DNA of 42,519 nucleotides from JASJBU01 sp965372385 (GCA_965372385.1 CBDVCD010000001.1:1-42519), one strand, 5' to 3'. Positions 23,766 to 33,511 are shown, numbered from the stretch's first letter. Notes: generated by a model not told the origin, from the sequence alone. Made by a program: numbers and translations.

Positions 23766-25928
23766 ATGGATGTCTCGCTAATTCTCGATCCCCTGAATGA
23801 CGCCCAGCGTGAAGCAGTCACCGCCCCGGTGAGTAATCTGCTGGTACTGGCTGGCGCCGGCAGCGGTAAAACCCGGGTGCTGGTGCACCGTATCGCCTGG
23901 TTACTGGCGGTGGAAGGCGCCTCGCCCTGGTCGGTGCTGGCGGTGACCTTCACCAACAAGGCGGCGCGGGAGATGCGCCAGCGCATCGAAGAGCTGCTGG
24001 GGCAGCCGATTGGTGGCATGTGGGTCGGCACCTTTCATGGCCTGGCTCATCGCCTGTTGCGTGCCCACTGGAAAGAGGCGGGACTACCCCAGAGTTTTCA
24101 GATTCTTGACTCGGACGATCAGTTCCGGTTGGTCAAGCGGGTGGTGAAGAGCCTGGAGCTGGATGACAGTAAGTGGCCGCCCCGGCAGCTGCAATGGTTT
24201 ATCAACGGTCGTAAGGACGAGGGGCTGCGCGCCCAGCATCTGGATGACGGTGGAGATCCTTACCAGCGGCAACAGATCCGGGTCTATACCGAATATCAGG
24301 CCGCTTGCGAGCGCGGCGGCATGCTGGATTTCGCCGAGCTGTTGCTGCGCGCCCATGAGCTGTGGCGGGACAGATCAGACATCCTGCAGCACTACCAGGA
24401 ACGCTTCCAGCATGTGCTGGTGGACGAATTTCAGGACACCAATGCGATTCAATACGCCTGGCTGAGTCTGCTGACCCGCAGCCGCAACAATCTGTTTATC
24501 GTGGGTGACGACGATCAGTCGATCTATGGCTGGCGCGGCGCCCGGGTGGAGAATATCCAGAGCTTTCAGAGCGATTATCTCAACACCCAATTGATCAAAC
24601 TGGAGCAGAATTACCGCTCCACCGGCAACATTCTAAATGCTGCGAATGCCCTGATCACGAATAACCCGACACGTCTTGGCAAGCAGCTCTGGACTGCCGA
24701 TGGCGAGGGTGAGCCGATCAACCTCTACGCGGCATTCAACGAAGTGGATGAGGCGCGTTTCGTGGTGGATCGTATCCGCCAATTCATCGAGCAGGGTCAT
24801 GCCCGTGCTGAGAGTGCGATTCTCTATCGGACCACAGCCCAGTCGCGTCTGTTTGAAGAGGCGCTGATCCAATTCTCCATCCCCTATCGGGTGTATGGCG
24901 GCCTGCGCTTTTTCGAGCGGGCCGAGATCAGGGATGCCCTGGCCTATCTGCGCTTGCTGAACAATCCCAATGATGACGCCGCCTACGAACGGGCGGTGAA
25001 TATGCCGCCGCGGGGAATCGGACCCAAGACGGTAGACGGGGTGCGAGCCCATGCGCGGGATTTCGTTTGCTCCCTGTGGCAGGCTACTACAGATCTGCTC
25101 AAAGGCGGCGCCCTGCCCAAGCGGGCGGCCAGCGCCCTGCAGGGCTTCCATGACCTGATCGAGGAGTTGCGGATTGATACTGCCCCGCTGAGTCTGCCGG
25201 AGAAGGTAGCGCAGACCCTGGCCGCCAGCCGTCTGCCGCAACATTTCGAGAAAAGCCGGGACGGCAAGGGTGTCGACCGCCAGGAGAACCTGGAGGAGCT
25301 GGTCAATGCGACCCGTCAGTTCGGCTATGACGTGCACGAAGACGAAGATCTGGACGAGTTATCCGCCTTCCTCTCCCATGCGGCCCTGGAGGCCGGTGAG
25401 GCCCAGGGCGACCCGTTTGAGGATTGTGTTCAATTGATGACCCTGCACTCCGCCAAGGGGCTTGAGTTTCCCCAGGTGTTCCTGGTGGGCGTAGAAGAGG
25501 GGTTATTCCCGCACCGTATGTCCGCGGATGATCCCGCCAGGTTGGAGGAGGAGCGCCGACTCTGCTATGTGGGAGTGACTCGGGCCATGCAGACCCTCTA
25601 CCTGACCCATGCAGAGAGTCGCCGGCTGCACGGCAACGAGAACTATCCCCTGCCCTCCAGGTTCATTCGCGAGATACCGTCAGACCTGATGCGTGAGGTG
25701 CGTTCCGGTCCGCGGATCACCCGGCCGATCTACAGCTCTCCAATGGCCTATGGGAGTGAGGAACTGACAGGCTTCAGACTTGGACAGCGGGTGCGGCATA
25801 CCAAATTCGGTGAAGGGGTGGTATTGAATGCGGAGGGCCAGGGCCGCCATGCACGGGTACAGGTGAACTTCGAGACCGACGGCAGTAAATGGCTGGTAGT
25901 GGCCTATGCCAACCTCTCTCCCTGTTGA
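23766..25928 (+). CDS. uvrD: DNA helicase II UvrD
   Basis: The 720-residue protein has the UvrD/Rep superfamily 1A motifs in order: Walker A AGAGSGKT (29-36), Ia TFTNKAAREM, GTFHGLAHRLLR, Walker B VDEFQDTN (about 220), III GDDDQSIYGWRGA, IV EQNYRSTGNIL, V LMTLHSAKGLEFPQVF, VI EERRLCYVGVTRA, and a Tudor-like C-terminal domain (GQRVRHTKFGEGVVL). The length matches E. coli UvrD (720). It unwinds DNA in nucleotide excision and mismatch repair. It is divergent from the HigB-like remnant and monocistronic. Confidence 0.96.
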   Translation: MDVSLILDPLNDAQREAVTAPVSNLLVLAGAGSGKTRVLVHRIAWLLAVEGASPWSVLAVTFTNKAAREMRQRIEELLGQPIGGMWVGTFHGLAHRLLRAHWKEAGLPQSFQILDSDDQFRLVKRVVKSLELDDSKWPPRQLQWFINGRKDEGLRAQHLDDGGDPYQRQQIRVYTEYQAACERGGMLDFAELLLRAHELWRDRSDILQHYQERFQHVLVDEFQDTNAIQYAWLSLLTRSRNNLFIVGDDDQSIYGWRGARVENIQSFQSDYLNTQLIKLEQNYRSTGNILNAANALITNNPTRLGKQLWTADGEGEPINLYAAFNEVDEARFVVDRIRQFIEQGHARAESAILYRTTAQSRLFEEALIQFSIPYRVYGGLRFFERAEIRDALAYLRLLNNPNDDAAYERAVNMPPRGIGPKTVDGVRAHARDFVCSLWQATTDLLKGGALPKRAASALQGFHDLIEELRIDTAPLSLPEKVAQTLAASRLPQHFEKSRDGKGVDRQENLEELVNATRQFGYDVHEDEDLDELSAFLSHAALEAGEAQGDPFEDCVQLMTLHSAKGLEFPQVFLVGVEEGLFPHRMSADDPARLEEERRLCYVGVTRAMQTLYLTHAESRRLHGNENYPLPSRFIREIPSDLMREVRSGPRITRPIYSSPMAYGSEELTGFRLGQRVRHTKFGEGVVLNAEGQGRHARVQVNFETDGSKWLVVAYANLSPC

Positions 25929-25936
25929 GCATAAAG

Positions 25937-26054
25937 ATGCCGTCGTGGGAGCTGTCCATGGCTGCAACCAAAGGTGGCAAGCCTTTTTGTCATCACTACA
26001 CAAAGCGACTATCGTCGCTATTCGCAGCCATGGGCAGCTCCTACGGAGGCTGAA
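25937..26054 (+). repeat. 118-bp BIME/REP-like element, copy 1
   Basis: Two REP-like units (GTGGGAGCTGTCCATGGCTGC and its inverse GCAGCCATGGGCAGCTCCTAC) enclose a spacer containing ACAAAGCGACTATCGTCGCT. A homologous element, in inverted orientation, lies at 36463-36579. No coding content. It lies in the uvrD/TRAP gap and may act as a hairpin-type mRNA end. Confidence 0.8.
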
Positions 26055-26124
26055 TAGTTAAAAAATATTGAACCCTTCTCCGTGTCTCTGTGGTTAAAAA
26101 TTTACAAAATAAGGAGCAACTTTC

Positions 26125-27243
26125 ATGAAGCGTCGCAATTTCATCAAGAAGGCCGGTGCCGGTACCTTGGCATTAGGTGTTACCGGCTTACTATCGGCCT
26201 GCGGCAAGGAGGAGCCCGTGCAGCAAGCGCAGGCCAAGACCGAGCAGCAGACCTTCGCATGGAAGATGGTCACCACCTGGCCGAAAAACTTCCCCGGTCT
26301 AGGTACCGGTGCCAACCAGCTTGCGGAACTGATCACCGAAATGAGCGGCGGCCGCATCCGGGTCAAGGTCTATGGCGCGAAAGAGCTGGTGCCTGCATTC
26401 GAAGTGTTCGACGCGGTCTCCCGCGGCACCGCCGAGATGGGTCATGGGGCGGCCTACTATTGGAAAGGCAAGAGCGAGGTGGCGCAGTTTTTCTCCACGG
26501 TACCCTTCGGCATGACCGCCCAGGAGATGAACGGGTGGATGTACCATGGGGGTGGCCTCAAGCTATGGCGTGAACTCTACAAGCAATTCGGCCTGATCCC
26601 GGCCCCTGCGGGTAACACCGGGGTGCAGATGGGCGGCTGGTTCAACAAGGAGATCAACAGTGTCGAGGACCTGAAAGGATTGAAAATGAGGATTCCGGGT
26701 CTGGGTGGGGAAGTACTCAGAAGGGCTGGTGGCACACCGGTGAACCTGCCTGGAGGTGAACTCTTCACCTCATTGGAATCTGGCGCCATCGATGCAACAG
26801 AGTGGGTGAACCCGTATAACGATCTAGCTTTCGGTCTCTTCAAGGCGGCTAAATACTACTACTATCCGGGGTTCCATGAGCCGGGCACCACGCTGGAGGC
26901 GATCATCAACCAGCAGGCCTTCGACCAGTTGCCGAAGGATCTGCAGTCGATCGTGCTCAACGCCTGCAAGGTGGTCAATCAGGATATGCTGGCGGAGTAT
27001 ACCGCACGTAATCCAGCGGCCCTGCGGACCCTGGTGGAGAAGCACAAGGTGGATATTCGCGCCTACCCGGAAGATGTGTTGGCCACTCTGAGGAAATATT
27101 CTGAGGAAGTGGTCAAGGAGCTTGCCGCTAAGGATGAGTTCTCGAAACGAGTTTTCGACTCTTACAGCGCCTTCCTGCAAGGCTCGCGTGAATGGGGAGG
27201 GCTCTCAGATCTTGCCTATCTCAAGGCCCGTGACGGTGGTTAA
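26125..27243 (+). CDS. TRAP transporter substrate-binding lipoprotein (DctP family), orphan
   Basis: A 372-residue protein with a twin-arginine signal (KRRNFIKKAG) combined with a lipobox LSAC (C26), so it is Tat exported and lipid anchored. The mature part is DctP-like and closest to the 2-oxoacid or mannitol binding type: WKMVTTWPKNFPGLGTGANQLAEL at the start, then GHGAAYYWKGK, then GLKMRIPGLGGEVLRRAGGTP (the carboxylate-binding arginine is in the MRIPG segment) and ATEWVNPYNDLAFG. It would deliver an organic acid to DctQ/DctM membrane subunits, but none is next to it. Its stop overlaps the HemW start by one base. The ligand is not determined. Confidence 0.9.
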   Translation: MKRRNFIKKAGAGTLALGVTGLLSACGKEEPVQQAQAKTEQQTFAWKMVTTWPKNFPGLGTGANQLAELITEMSGGRIRVKVYGAKELVPAFEVFDAVSRGTAEMGHGAAYYWKGKSEVAQFFSTVPFGMTAQEMNGWMYHGGGLKLWRELYKQFGLIPAPAGNTGVQMGGWFNKEINSVEDLKGLKMRIPGLGGEVLRRAGGTPVNLPGGELFTSLESGAIDATEWVNPYNDLAFGLFKAAKYYYYPGFHEPGTTLEAIINQQAFDQLPKDLQSIVLNACKVVNQDMLAEYTARNPAALRTLVEKHKVDIRAYPEDVLATLRKYSEEVVKELAAKDEFSKRVFDSYSAFLQGSREWGGLSDLAYLKARDGG

Positions 27244-28409
27244 TGGAGGTACTCCCTCCCCTCTCCCTCTATATTCATATCCCCTGGTGTGTAAGGAAGT
27301 GTCCCTATTGTGACTTCAACTCACATCAGGCGCGGGAGTCTCTGGACGCAGAGGGTTACATCGATGCCCTGCTCGCCGATCTGTCACATGACCTGAAGCT
27401 GGCAGCGGATCGCCCACTGCAGACCATCTTCATCGGCGGGGGCACACCCAGCCTGTTTTCTCCAGCCTCGATTGGGCGATTGCTGGCCGGGGTAAAGGCC
27501 CGAATTGCCTGGGCCGGGCAGATCGAGATCACTCTGGAGGCCAACCCTGGCACCCTGGAGGCGGCCAACTTCGCGGGTTACCGGGATGCGGGAGTAAACC
27601 GGCTATCCATCGGGGTGCAGAGCTTCAACCCCGATTGCCTGCATGCCCTGGGCCGCATACACGGCCCCGATGAGGCAGTGCGTGCCCTGAAGCTGGCCAA
27701 ACAGGCCGGCTTCGATCACATCAATCTCGACCTGATGTTCGGCCTGCCGGGACAGTCGCTGGAGATCGCAAAACAGGATGTGCTGACCGCTCTGGAGCTG
27801 GACCCGGGACATATCTCTTACTATCAACTGACCCTGGAGCCCAATACCCCATTCCAGCATGCACCACCAGATCTGCCGCACGAGGAGGCCATCTGGCGGA
27901 TGCAGGAGCAGGGCCAGAGACGGTTACAACACGCCGGTTACCGCCAGTATGAGATCTCCGCGTTCGCCCGGAAAGGTCAACGCTGCCGACACAATCTGAA
28001 CTACTGGAGCTTCGGCGACTACCTGGGCATAGGGGCAGGCGCCCATGCCAAACTCACCCAGGCATCAGGTAGCATTCAGCGGACCTCGAAGTGGCGCCAT
28101 CCAGAAGATTATCTGAAAAAAACAGCGGATGGATGTGCCATACAGGGCGCCAGGTCCCTGACGGAGGCCGATCGGATCCTGGAGTTCATGATGAACCTGT
28201 TGCGGCTCCGGGATGGATTCGACATGACCCTGTTTACCGAGCGCACCGGTCTCCCCCCCTCCTCTCTCGATCCCGCCCTGGCGACCGCCCTGTCGAAAAG
28301 CTTGCTGGAAACCCGCACTGACCGGATCTCCGCTACCCCATTGGGCAGGCGCTTTCTCAACGATCTGTTAGGCCTGTTTGTCCCTAATGCACCCCGCCAC
28401 ATATCCTGA
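27243..28409 (+). CDS. hemW: Radical SAM haem chaperone HemW
   Basis: The 388-residue protein has CxxxCxxC (C16, C20, C23; CVRKCPYC) in LYIHIPWCVRKCPYCDFNSH, the glycine-rich IFIGGGTPS, ETANPGT-like LEANPGTLE, and the NRLSIGVQSF and LDLMFGLPGQ segments typical of HemW (formerly called HemN-like). True HemN has an additional N-terminal cysteine set, missing here. HemW loads haem into respiratory enzymes; its cofactor suits the cytochrome-rich neighbourhood. It starts in the last base of the TRAP gene stop (TAATG). The last seven residues and the stop codon are in the inverted-repeat element at 28386. Confidence 0.93.
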   Translation: MEVLPPLSLYIHIPWCVRKCPYCDFNSHQARESLDAEGYIDALLADLSHDLKLAADRPLQTIFIGGGTPSLFSPASIGRLLAGVKARIAWAGQIEITLEANPGTLEAANFAGYRDAGVNRLSIGVQSFNPDCLHALGRIHGPDEAVRALKLAKQAGFDHINLDLMFGLPGQSLEIAKQDVLTALELDPGHISYYQLTLEPNTPFQHAPPDLPHEEAIWRMQEQGQRRLQHAGYRQYEISAFARKGQRCRHNLNYWSFGDYLGIGAGAHAKLTQASGSIQRTSKWRHPEDYLKKTADGCAIQGARSLTEADRILEFMMNLLRLRDGFDMTLFTERTGLPPSSLDPALATALSKSLLETRTDRISATPLGRRFLNDLLGLFVPNAPRHIS

Positions 28410-28651
28410 CACATTCAGCAAGCCAGGAAGGGGCTAGCCGCAAGGCATGCCTCGCAGGGAATGGTTATTCCCTTTCCAAGAGGCATAACGCCGCGGATGG
28501 CCCTTTCCTGGCTTGCCCGAAGGGAGCCACCCAAATGCACCAGTACGGTGTTGCGACTCTTGGAAAGGGCTTGCCATTCCCTGCGAGCCGCGCCTTGTAC
28601 TGGTACATTTGGGTGGCTCTGAATGTATCAGGATATGTGGTGGGGTACATT
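28386..28651. repeat. 266-bp multi-palindrome element
   Basis: Outer inverted repeats 28386-28418 and 28619-28651 match at 30 of 33 bases. Further nested inverted repeats are present: GAGCCACCCAAATG...CAGTAC against GTACTGGTACATTTGGGTGGCTC, and CTCGCAGGGAATGG against CCATTCCCTGCGAG, giving a cruciform-like set of hairpins. Parts recur near 33377-33403. No transposase and no reading frame worth calling. It covers the 3' end of hemW and most of the gap to the next gene. Confidence 0.8.
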
Positions 28652-28739
28652 GATTAGATGAAAAGAGTGCCGAAATCAGTTGCGCATACAAGAATAGTCG
28701 TTTAATTTCTATCTTGACTCGGAGAGCGCTCGAAAGGTT

Positions 28740-31700
28740 ATGGGACTGAAACCAAAAATTCTGGTAGTGATAGCAGGCGTCTTCCTGCTCCATTTTCTAT
28801 TTGTCGGCTATTTGGGCTATCGCCAGATCAAGACGGAAGTGATCGAGGATATCCAGGAGCAAGCGCGCATTGTCCGGGGCATGCTCATGGCACTGCGTAC
28901 TGTCTACCAGCGGCAATTCTTATCTCACAATATACCTGTCAATGAGCAGACCCTGGGGATACTTCCAGCCTACTCGATTAGCCTTATCTCCGATGAGTTC
29001 AAGGAGTGGGTATCGACTGGCCTCAGCTTCAACAATGTTGCAGAGGAGCCACGCAATCCGAAAAATGCCGCGGATGCCATCGAATTGGAGGCGATACGCT
29101 ATTTTGCCGGACATGAAGGCGAGAGCGAGCGGCTGGTCCCATATACCAATGCAACGGGTGAATCCTATTATCATTATTCCCAGCCAATCCAGATACAAAC
29201 TCACTGCCTGAATTGCCATGGCAGTGCCGAAGAGGCCTCTCCAAGCATTCAGGAGCGCTACACCACCGCATACGACTATAAGGTAGGTGACCTGCGTGGC
29301 ATCATGAGCATCAAGCTGCCAGCCAGCGTCATTGAAGAGCGGATATGGGCCCAACTGAAGCAGAATGTCATCACGCACACAGCGGGGCTCATCTTAAGCT
29401 TTCTGCTGCTGTCAGCCTTTTTGAGTAAAACCATCCTCGCCCCGATTGCCCGTTTACGACGAGCAACAAAGCGCCTGGCGGAGGGTGACTATTCGATCGA
29501 TGAGGCCCCATACGGAAAGGATGAGATTGCCGCGGTATCACACTCCTTTGACAAAATGGCCAGGGAAGTCGGCAGACGGGAAAAGGCCCTGAGTACCCAG
29601 AAGGCCCTCTATGCCGCGCTGTCCGAAACAAATAAGACCATCCTCAGACTGGACGCCCCGGAGCAGTTCTTTTCTCGTGTTTGCAACATAGCAGTCGATT
29701 ATGGCGGTTTGCAGTTCGCCTGGATCGGATTATTGGAGCCAGAGAACAACGAAATCAAAGTCGTGGCCAGTGCCGGTGGTTCCATCAGGCTAAGGAAACC
29801 GGCATTTTCACTTGATATTGAGGGTCCATTTGGCAAGAGTCCGGTCGCCGACGCAGTACGCGGCAAACGTCTGATTGTCATCGATGATCTATTCCAGCAG
29901 ATGGGAACAACTCCCTGCTATGAATTTGCAACGGAGACAAAGCTCAAATCAAGCGCAATCTTTCCAATCCTGGAAAAGGGGGAGGTGATCGGTAGCTTTA
30001 ATCTCTACGCCACGGAACCCTACTATTTCAATGAGGATATCCAGGATCTGCTGGAAGAAATGACCTCTGAAATTACCTTCGCCATACAGAACTACCGTAG
30101 GGATCAGGAGCATCGGCTGGCTCATCAGAAACTCGAGGAGTCTTCCCGGCAGCTCGGTAAAATCAATAACCAGATGCGCCTACTGCTGGAGTCAACCGGT
30201 GAAGGGATCTTCGGCACGGATACCAAGGGACTCTGCACTTTGATCAATCAAGCCGCAATCGAGATGTTCGGCTTTCCACGGGATGAGATGTTGGGCCAGT
30301 CCATACATGATTTGACCCATCACAGCTACAAGGATGGTTCCCCCTATCCATTTGATGTCTGCCCAATCTACCTGGCGTGCGAATCGGATACACCCTATCA
30401 AATAACAAATGAAGTCTTTTGGCGTAAGGATGGGACCTGTTTTCCAGTTGAGTATTCGGCCTACCCCATTCATGAATCTGGCCAGGTAATCGGCACCGTC
30501 ACCCTGTTTCGCGATGTTACCGAACGCCATGTCTTGAACGAACGGATGGATTTTCTTACTACTCATGATCCCCTGACCAAACTCCTGAATCGTTATGCAT
30601 TCGAACAACGACTGCAAGAAGTCGTCGAGGATGCGCGTCAGAACAACACTGAACATGCCCTTTGTTACATGGACCTGGATCAGTTCAAGGTTGTCAATGA
30701 CACCTGCGGTCATGTAGCCGGGGATGCCATGTTACAGATGCTCACCGAGATTCTGCACGGAACCTTGCGTCAGAGTGACACATTGGCACGGCTTGGCGGG
30801 GACGAATTTGGTCTCCTGCTCGAGGGAGCATCCCTCGAGCAGGCCCTCCACTTGGCGTATAAAATCTGTCACGCCGTAAAAGAGTTCCGCTTTTCCTGGG
30901 AGGGCAAAAGCTTTGCCACTGGCATCAGTATTGGAATCGTTGTCATCGGCCCGAATGGCGAGAAAATCCGCAACCTGCTGAGTGCTGCCGATGCAGCCTG
31001 CTATGTGGCAAAGGATATGGGGCGCAACCGAGTGCATGTCTATCGGATCAAAGATGAAGAGGTTGCCCGTAGACAGGGTGAGATGAAATGGGTGTCGGAG
31101 ATTCAGACCGCCATGGAGCAGAAGCGGTTAAGCCTCAATTTCCAACCCATCAGGCGCCTGGATAGTTCGAACACAGATGAGTGTATCGAGATTCTGTTGA
31201 GTATGATCGGCAATAATGGACAACATATCTCGCCGGGAGCCTTTATCCCCGCGGCAGAGCGATATGACCTGATTGTAGCCCTTGATCGCTGGGTAATCCG
31301 TCAGACCTTCGAGTGGCTAGCGCAGGATTCCGCTAGACTGGCCAGGCTGAGCATCTGCTCGATCAATCTGTCGGGACAGTCGTTGGGTGATGAAACACTG
31401 CCTGAATTTATCATTGCGGAATGCAGACGCAACAATCTCCCTGCTGAGAAGATCTGTTTTGAAATCACTGAAACAGCCGCTGTCAGCCGTCTTGATAAGG
31501 CAATCCATCTGATCAACCTACTGAAAAAGCTTGGCTTCCACTTCGCACTTGATGACTTTGGGACGGGTATGTCATCTTTCGCCTATCTGAAAGACCTTCC
31601 CGTGGACTTTCTGAAGATTGACGGCAGTTTCGTAAAGGACATCCTGGTTGATCCCGTAGACTGTGCGATGGTGGAGTCAATCAACCAAATAGGCCATCTT

Positions 31701-31835
31701 ATGGGTCTGCAGACGGTTGCCGAGCATGTGGAAAATGATCAGCTCTTGGACAAACTTCGGGAGATTGGGGTCGACTATGTTCAGGGCTATGGCGTTGCCA
31801 GACCGGCGCCCTTGATAACAGGCGCCGGTGTTTAA
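28740..31835 (+). CDS. Haem-binding sensor with HAMP, GAF, PAS, GGDEF and EAL domains
   Basis: The 1031-residue protein has: a first membrane helix (about 5-25); a periplasmic DUF3365/Tll0287-like sensor domain with a c-type haem site CLNCH (C156, C159, H160); a second helix (about 212-232); HAMP (about 233-285); GAF (about 300-450); PAS (about 475-590); GGDEF (motif GGDEF at 686-690, with an upstream inhibitory-site RxxD at RQSD); and EAL (from about 800). The GGDEF motif is intact. The EAL motif is EIL (817-819), but the metal-binding and catalytic segments FEITET, DDFGTG (938 on), KIDGSF and the QGYG end are all present, so phosphodiesterase activity is plausible. It should sense redox, NO or a gas through the periplasmic haem and change cyclic-di-GMP. 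Third-party haem maturation (HemW upstream) may be coincidental. It lies alone, after a repeat element. Confidence 0.9.
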   Translation: MGLKPKILVVIAGVFLLHFLFVGYLGYRQIKTEVIEDIQEQARIVRGMLMALRTVYQRQFLSHNIPVNEQTLGILPAYSISLISDEFKEWVSTGLSFNNVAEEPRNPKNAADAIELEAIRYFAGHEGESERLVPYTNATGESYYHYSQPIQIQTHCLNCHGSAEEASPSIQERYTTAYDYKVGDLRGIMSIKLPASVIEERIWAQLKQNVITHTAGLILSFLLLSAFLSKTILAPIARLRRATKRLAEGDYSIDEAPYGKDEIAAVSHSFDKMAREVGRREKALSTQKALYAALSETNKTILRLDAPEQFFSRVCNIAVDYGGLQFAWIGLLEPENNEIKVVASAGGSIRLRKPAFSLDIEGPFGKSPVADAVRGKRLIVIDDLFQQMGTTPCYEFATETKLKSSAIFPILEKGEVIGSFNLYATEPYYFNEDIQDLLEEMTSEITFAIQNYRRDQEHRLAHQKLEESSRQLGKINNQMRLLLESTGEGIFGTDTKGLCTLINQAAIEMFGFPRDEMLGQSIHDLTHHSYKDGSPYPFDVCPIYLACESDTPYQITNEVFWRKDGTCFPVEYSAYPIHESGQVIGTVTLFRDVTERHVLNERMDFLTTHDPLTKLLNRYAFEQRLQEVVEDARQNNTEHALCYMDLDQFKVVNDTCGHVAGDAMLQMLTEILHGTLRQSDTLARLGGDEFGLLLEGASLEQALHLAYKICHAVKEFRFSWEGKSFATGISIGIVVIGPNGEKIRNLLSAADAACYVAKDMGRNRVHVYRIKDEEVARRQGEMKWVSEIQTAMEQKRLSLNFQPIRRLDSSNTDECIEILLSMIGNNGQHISPGAFIPAAERYDLIVALDRWVIRQTFEWLAQDSARLARLSICSINLSGQSLGDETLPEFIIAECRRNNLPAEKICFEITETAAVSRLDKAIHLINLLKKLGFHFALDDFGTGMSSFAYLKDLPVDFLKIDGSFVKDILVDPVDCAMVESINQIGHLMGLQTVAEHVENDQLLDKLREIGVDYVQGYGVARPAPLITGAGV

Positions 31836-31883
31836 CCTGGATAATTCATCCGGTTGCAAGACAAACAAGGGGGGTAACACCCC

Positions 31884-32339
31884 CTAGTCGACCCGACACT
31901 GTGCAAAAAAATCATCCAGCCCCACCTCTTCCGCATAGGCCTTGAGTACCTTGGGACGAGGGCCCTTATCCTTCACTTCAAATACAGTATCGGGTTCGCT
32001 GGGAACATGAGTATATTTTCCAGCCGGGATCTTGACCGTGGTTTTCGCTCTTGCCGCTTTACGACGACGCTTCACCGACACCTTCTTTTTTGCGGGCGCT
32101 TTTTCCGGTTGCTCCCTTTTTGCTTCTTCTTTATCAATCTTGGTGACGATTCTGCGAATCGTTTTATAGTTGAAACGAACAAATGTTTCGAATGAGAGTC
32201 CTGCCTCCTCCAAAACCTGCGTGATATGCTGATGGGCTCCCTCTAGCGCTTCCCGCTCTTTAGTCTCTTTCTCCTGTTGCTGTTCCAACTTCTCAATTTT
32301 CGCTCGCAGAGCTTCAATTTCTTTTTGCGTATTAGCCAT
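31884..32339 (-). CDS. H-NS-like nucleoid protein, variant DNA-binding loop
   Basis: The 151-residue protein has an N-terminal coiled coil (residues about 3-45, EALRAKIEKLEQQQEKETKEREALEG), a lysine/arginine-rich linker (about 65-105) and a C-terminal domain aligning with the H-NS DNA-binding region: KYTHVPSEPDTVFEVKDKGPRPKVLKAYAEEVG. In H-NS the core is (W/F)SGRGRxPxW; here it is VKDKGPRPKVL, so the minor-groove hook is altered. Such proteins silence AT-rich or foreign DNA. This window, with its many elements, has such DNA. It is monocistronic. H-NS-type placement is good, target specificity is unknown. Confidence 0.72.
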   Translation of the reverse strand: MANTQKEIEALRAKIEKLEQQQEKETKEREALEGAHQHITQVLEEAGLSFETFVRFNYKTIRRIVTKIDKEEAKREQPEKAPAKKKVSVKRRRKAARAKTTVKIPAGKYTHVPSEPDTVFEVKDKGPRPKVLKAYAEEVGLDDFFAQCRVD

Positions 32340-32474
32340 AATTGTTTAACTTATTTAACCTGTTATTCGGAGCAATTAATTTTAAATTGTTTTTAAGGTA
32401 GTTAACAATACTTTTATGTATCGGTTTAAATGCCAGAATCCATCAACTATTTATTACATAGTCATTGATATCTA

Positions 32475-32547
32475 TTCAACCTAGAATCTGCGGTTGGACG
32501 GGGTAGAGTGTAGAATGGAACGGTCAACTGCAGAATCTAGGTTCAAC
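32475..32547. repeat. CTAGAATCTGCAG-family element, copy 2 (73 bp)
   Basis: Left end TTCAACCTAGAATCTGCGG, right end CAGAATCTAGGTTCAAC, and the same core TTGGACGGGGTAGxGTG as the element at 4841. It is in the gap between the H-NS-like gene and the DUF3135-like gene. The rest of that gap (32340-32865) is AT-rich and shows no gene. Confidence 0.8.
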
Positions 32548-32865
32548 AGTTAAGGAAATAGATAATCGCAACATCTGTTCCCTTGTTCAGATAAAGCTAC
32601 AAATAGAATGAGTGATTACAAAGTGAGAAATTTGGCGAGATTGAGATCAGGCTTGCTGGGCTCATAATAGCAAGAATCTATCAGCGAGATGAACAGTCGA
32701 GTCAAAATTCCGTCGCAATACCAATAATCACATAACATACTGAATAACCTGCCTATAATATTCCACACTGTAAAGATAAACCGATCAACTCAGGAAGGTG
32801 ATTCCGCGACCCTGCAATAGATTTATGTTAGCCTGAAATTAAACTTCCACTCAGGGGGAATCCTG

Positions 32866-33222
32866 ATGAAAAAGAAAGGTTTCAGTAAGTTTGATTTTGA
32901 TTCGATGGTTGCAATTGCGCAAAATAATCCGGACGAGTTCGAGCGTCTGAGGCAACAGGCCATTGATGAATTTATCGAAAATGCCTCCCCTGAGAATCAG
33001 GCGCGGCTGCGTGGACTTCAATGGCGGATCGATCAGGAGCGGAGAAATCGCAGCCCTCTGAGCGCCTGCATAAGGATCTCCGAAATGATGTGGGATCACC
33101 TGCTGGGCTCTCATGGTCTCCTCGCGCATCAGGAGCGATTACTCTATAACAAACATCCGATCGCCAGGGACTCCGCTAAGGTTCTTCGGTTTACAACGAA
33201 CTCTAGTACTCCTTCAAGGTAA
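32866..33222 (+). CDS. DUF3135-like small protein with element-derived C-terminus
   Basis: A 118-residue protein. After GGGGGAAT it starts MKKKGFSKFDFDSMVAIAQNNPDEFERLRQQAIDEFI and continues ENQARLRGLQWRIDQERRNR then SACIRISEMMWDHLLG, which fits DUF3135 proteins. The last seven residues (NSSTPSR) and the stop are encoded by a TAGTACTCC-family repeat, so the end is probably not native. The family has no known function. No membrane segment. Confidence 0.78.
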   Translation: MKKKGFSKFDFDSMVAIAQNNPDEFERLRQQAIDEFIENASPENQARLRGLQWRIDQERRNRSPLSACIRISEMMWDHLLGSHGLLAHQERLLYNKHPIARDSAKVLRFTTNSSTPSR

Positions 33223-33480
33223 TCACTTAGGCTGCAGCCAGCCAGTCGGGTAGCGGTTAGCTGCTACGCCTACATGGATGTAGGTGGTAGAGCAACGCAT
33301 GGAGCAATTGCCGAGGCGCGCGAGCGACGTACTAACCGTAGCTAATTCGAGCAAGCGCAACAACTCAGATGACCGCTTCCCGGCTGGCCCGAAGGGAGCT
33401 TCCCAAGGCCAATAGAACAACAACTTGCCTCGCAAATAAATTTCTTATATCATTGCGCGCCTTCCCTTGTTCCAAGGGAC
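33204..33480. repeat. Remnant of mobile DNA after the DUF3135-like gene
   Basis: Begins with TAGTACTCCTTCAAGGT (33204-33220), the fourth-base variant of the repeat family at 3290 and 11245. At 33377-33403 it holds a version of a motif in the 266-bp element (CCGGCTGGCCCGAAGGGAG). The minus frame 33223-33435 has no start with a good ribosome site and I do not call it a gene. The rpmE promoter must lie in its right part. Confidence 0.6.
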
Positions 33481-33511
33481 AATTTTCAACAGTTTTTCAA
33501 GTGAGTCTGTT

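Noticed and set aside
28434..28793. Possible CRISPR-like or tRNA-like structure in the palindromic region
   Set aside because: The repeats are inverted and nested, not regularly spaced direct repeats, and no tRNA cloverleaf fits; I read it as a multi-palindrome element.
33223..33435. Minus frame of 70 codons as a possible small gene
   Set aside because: It lies in repeat-derived DNA, has no ribosome site, and its composition (cysteines, serines) looks random.
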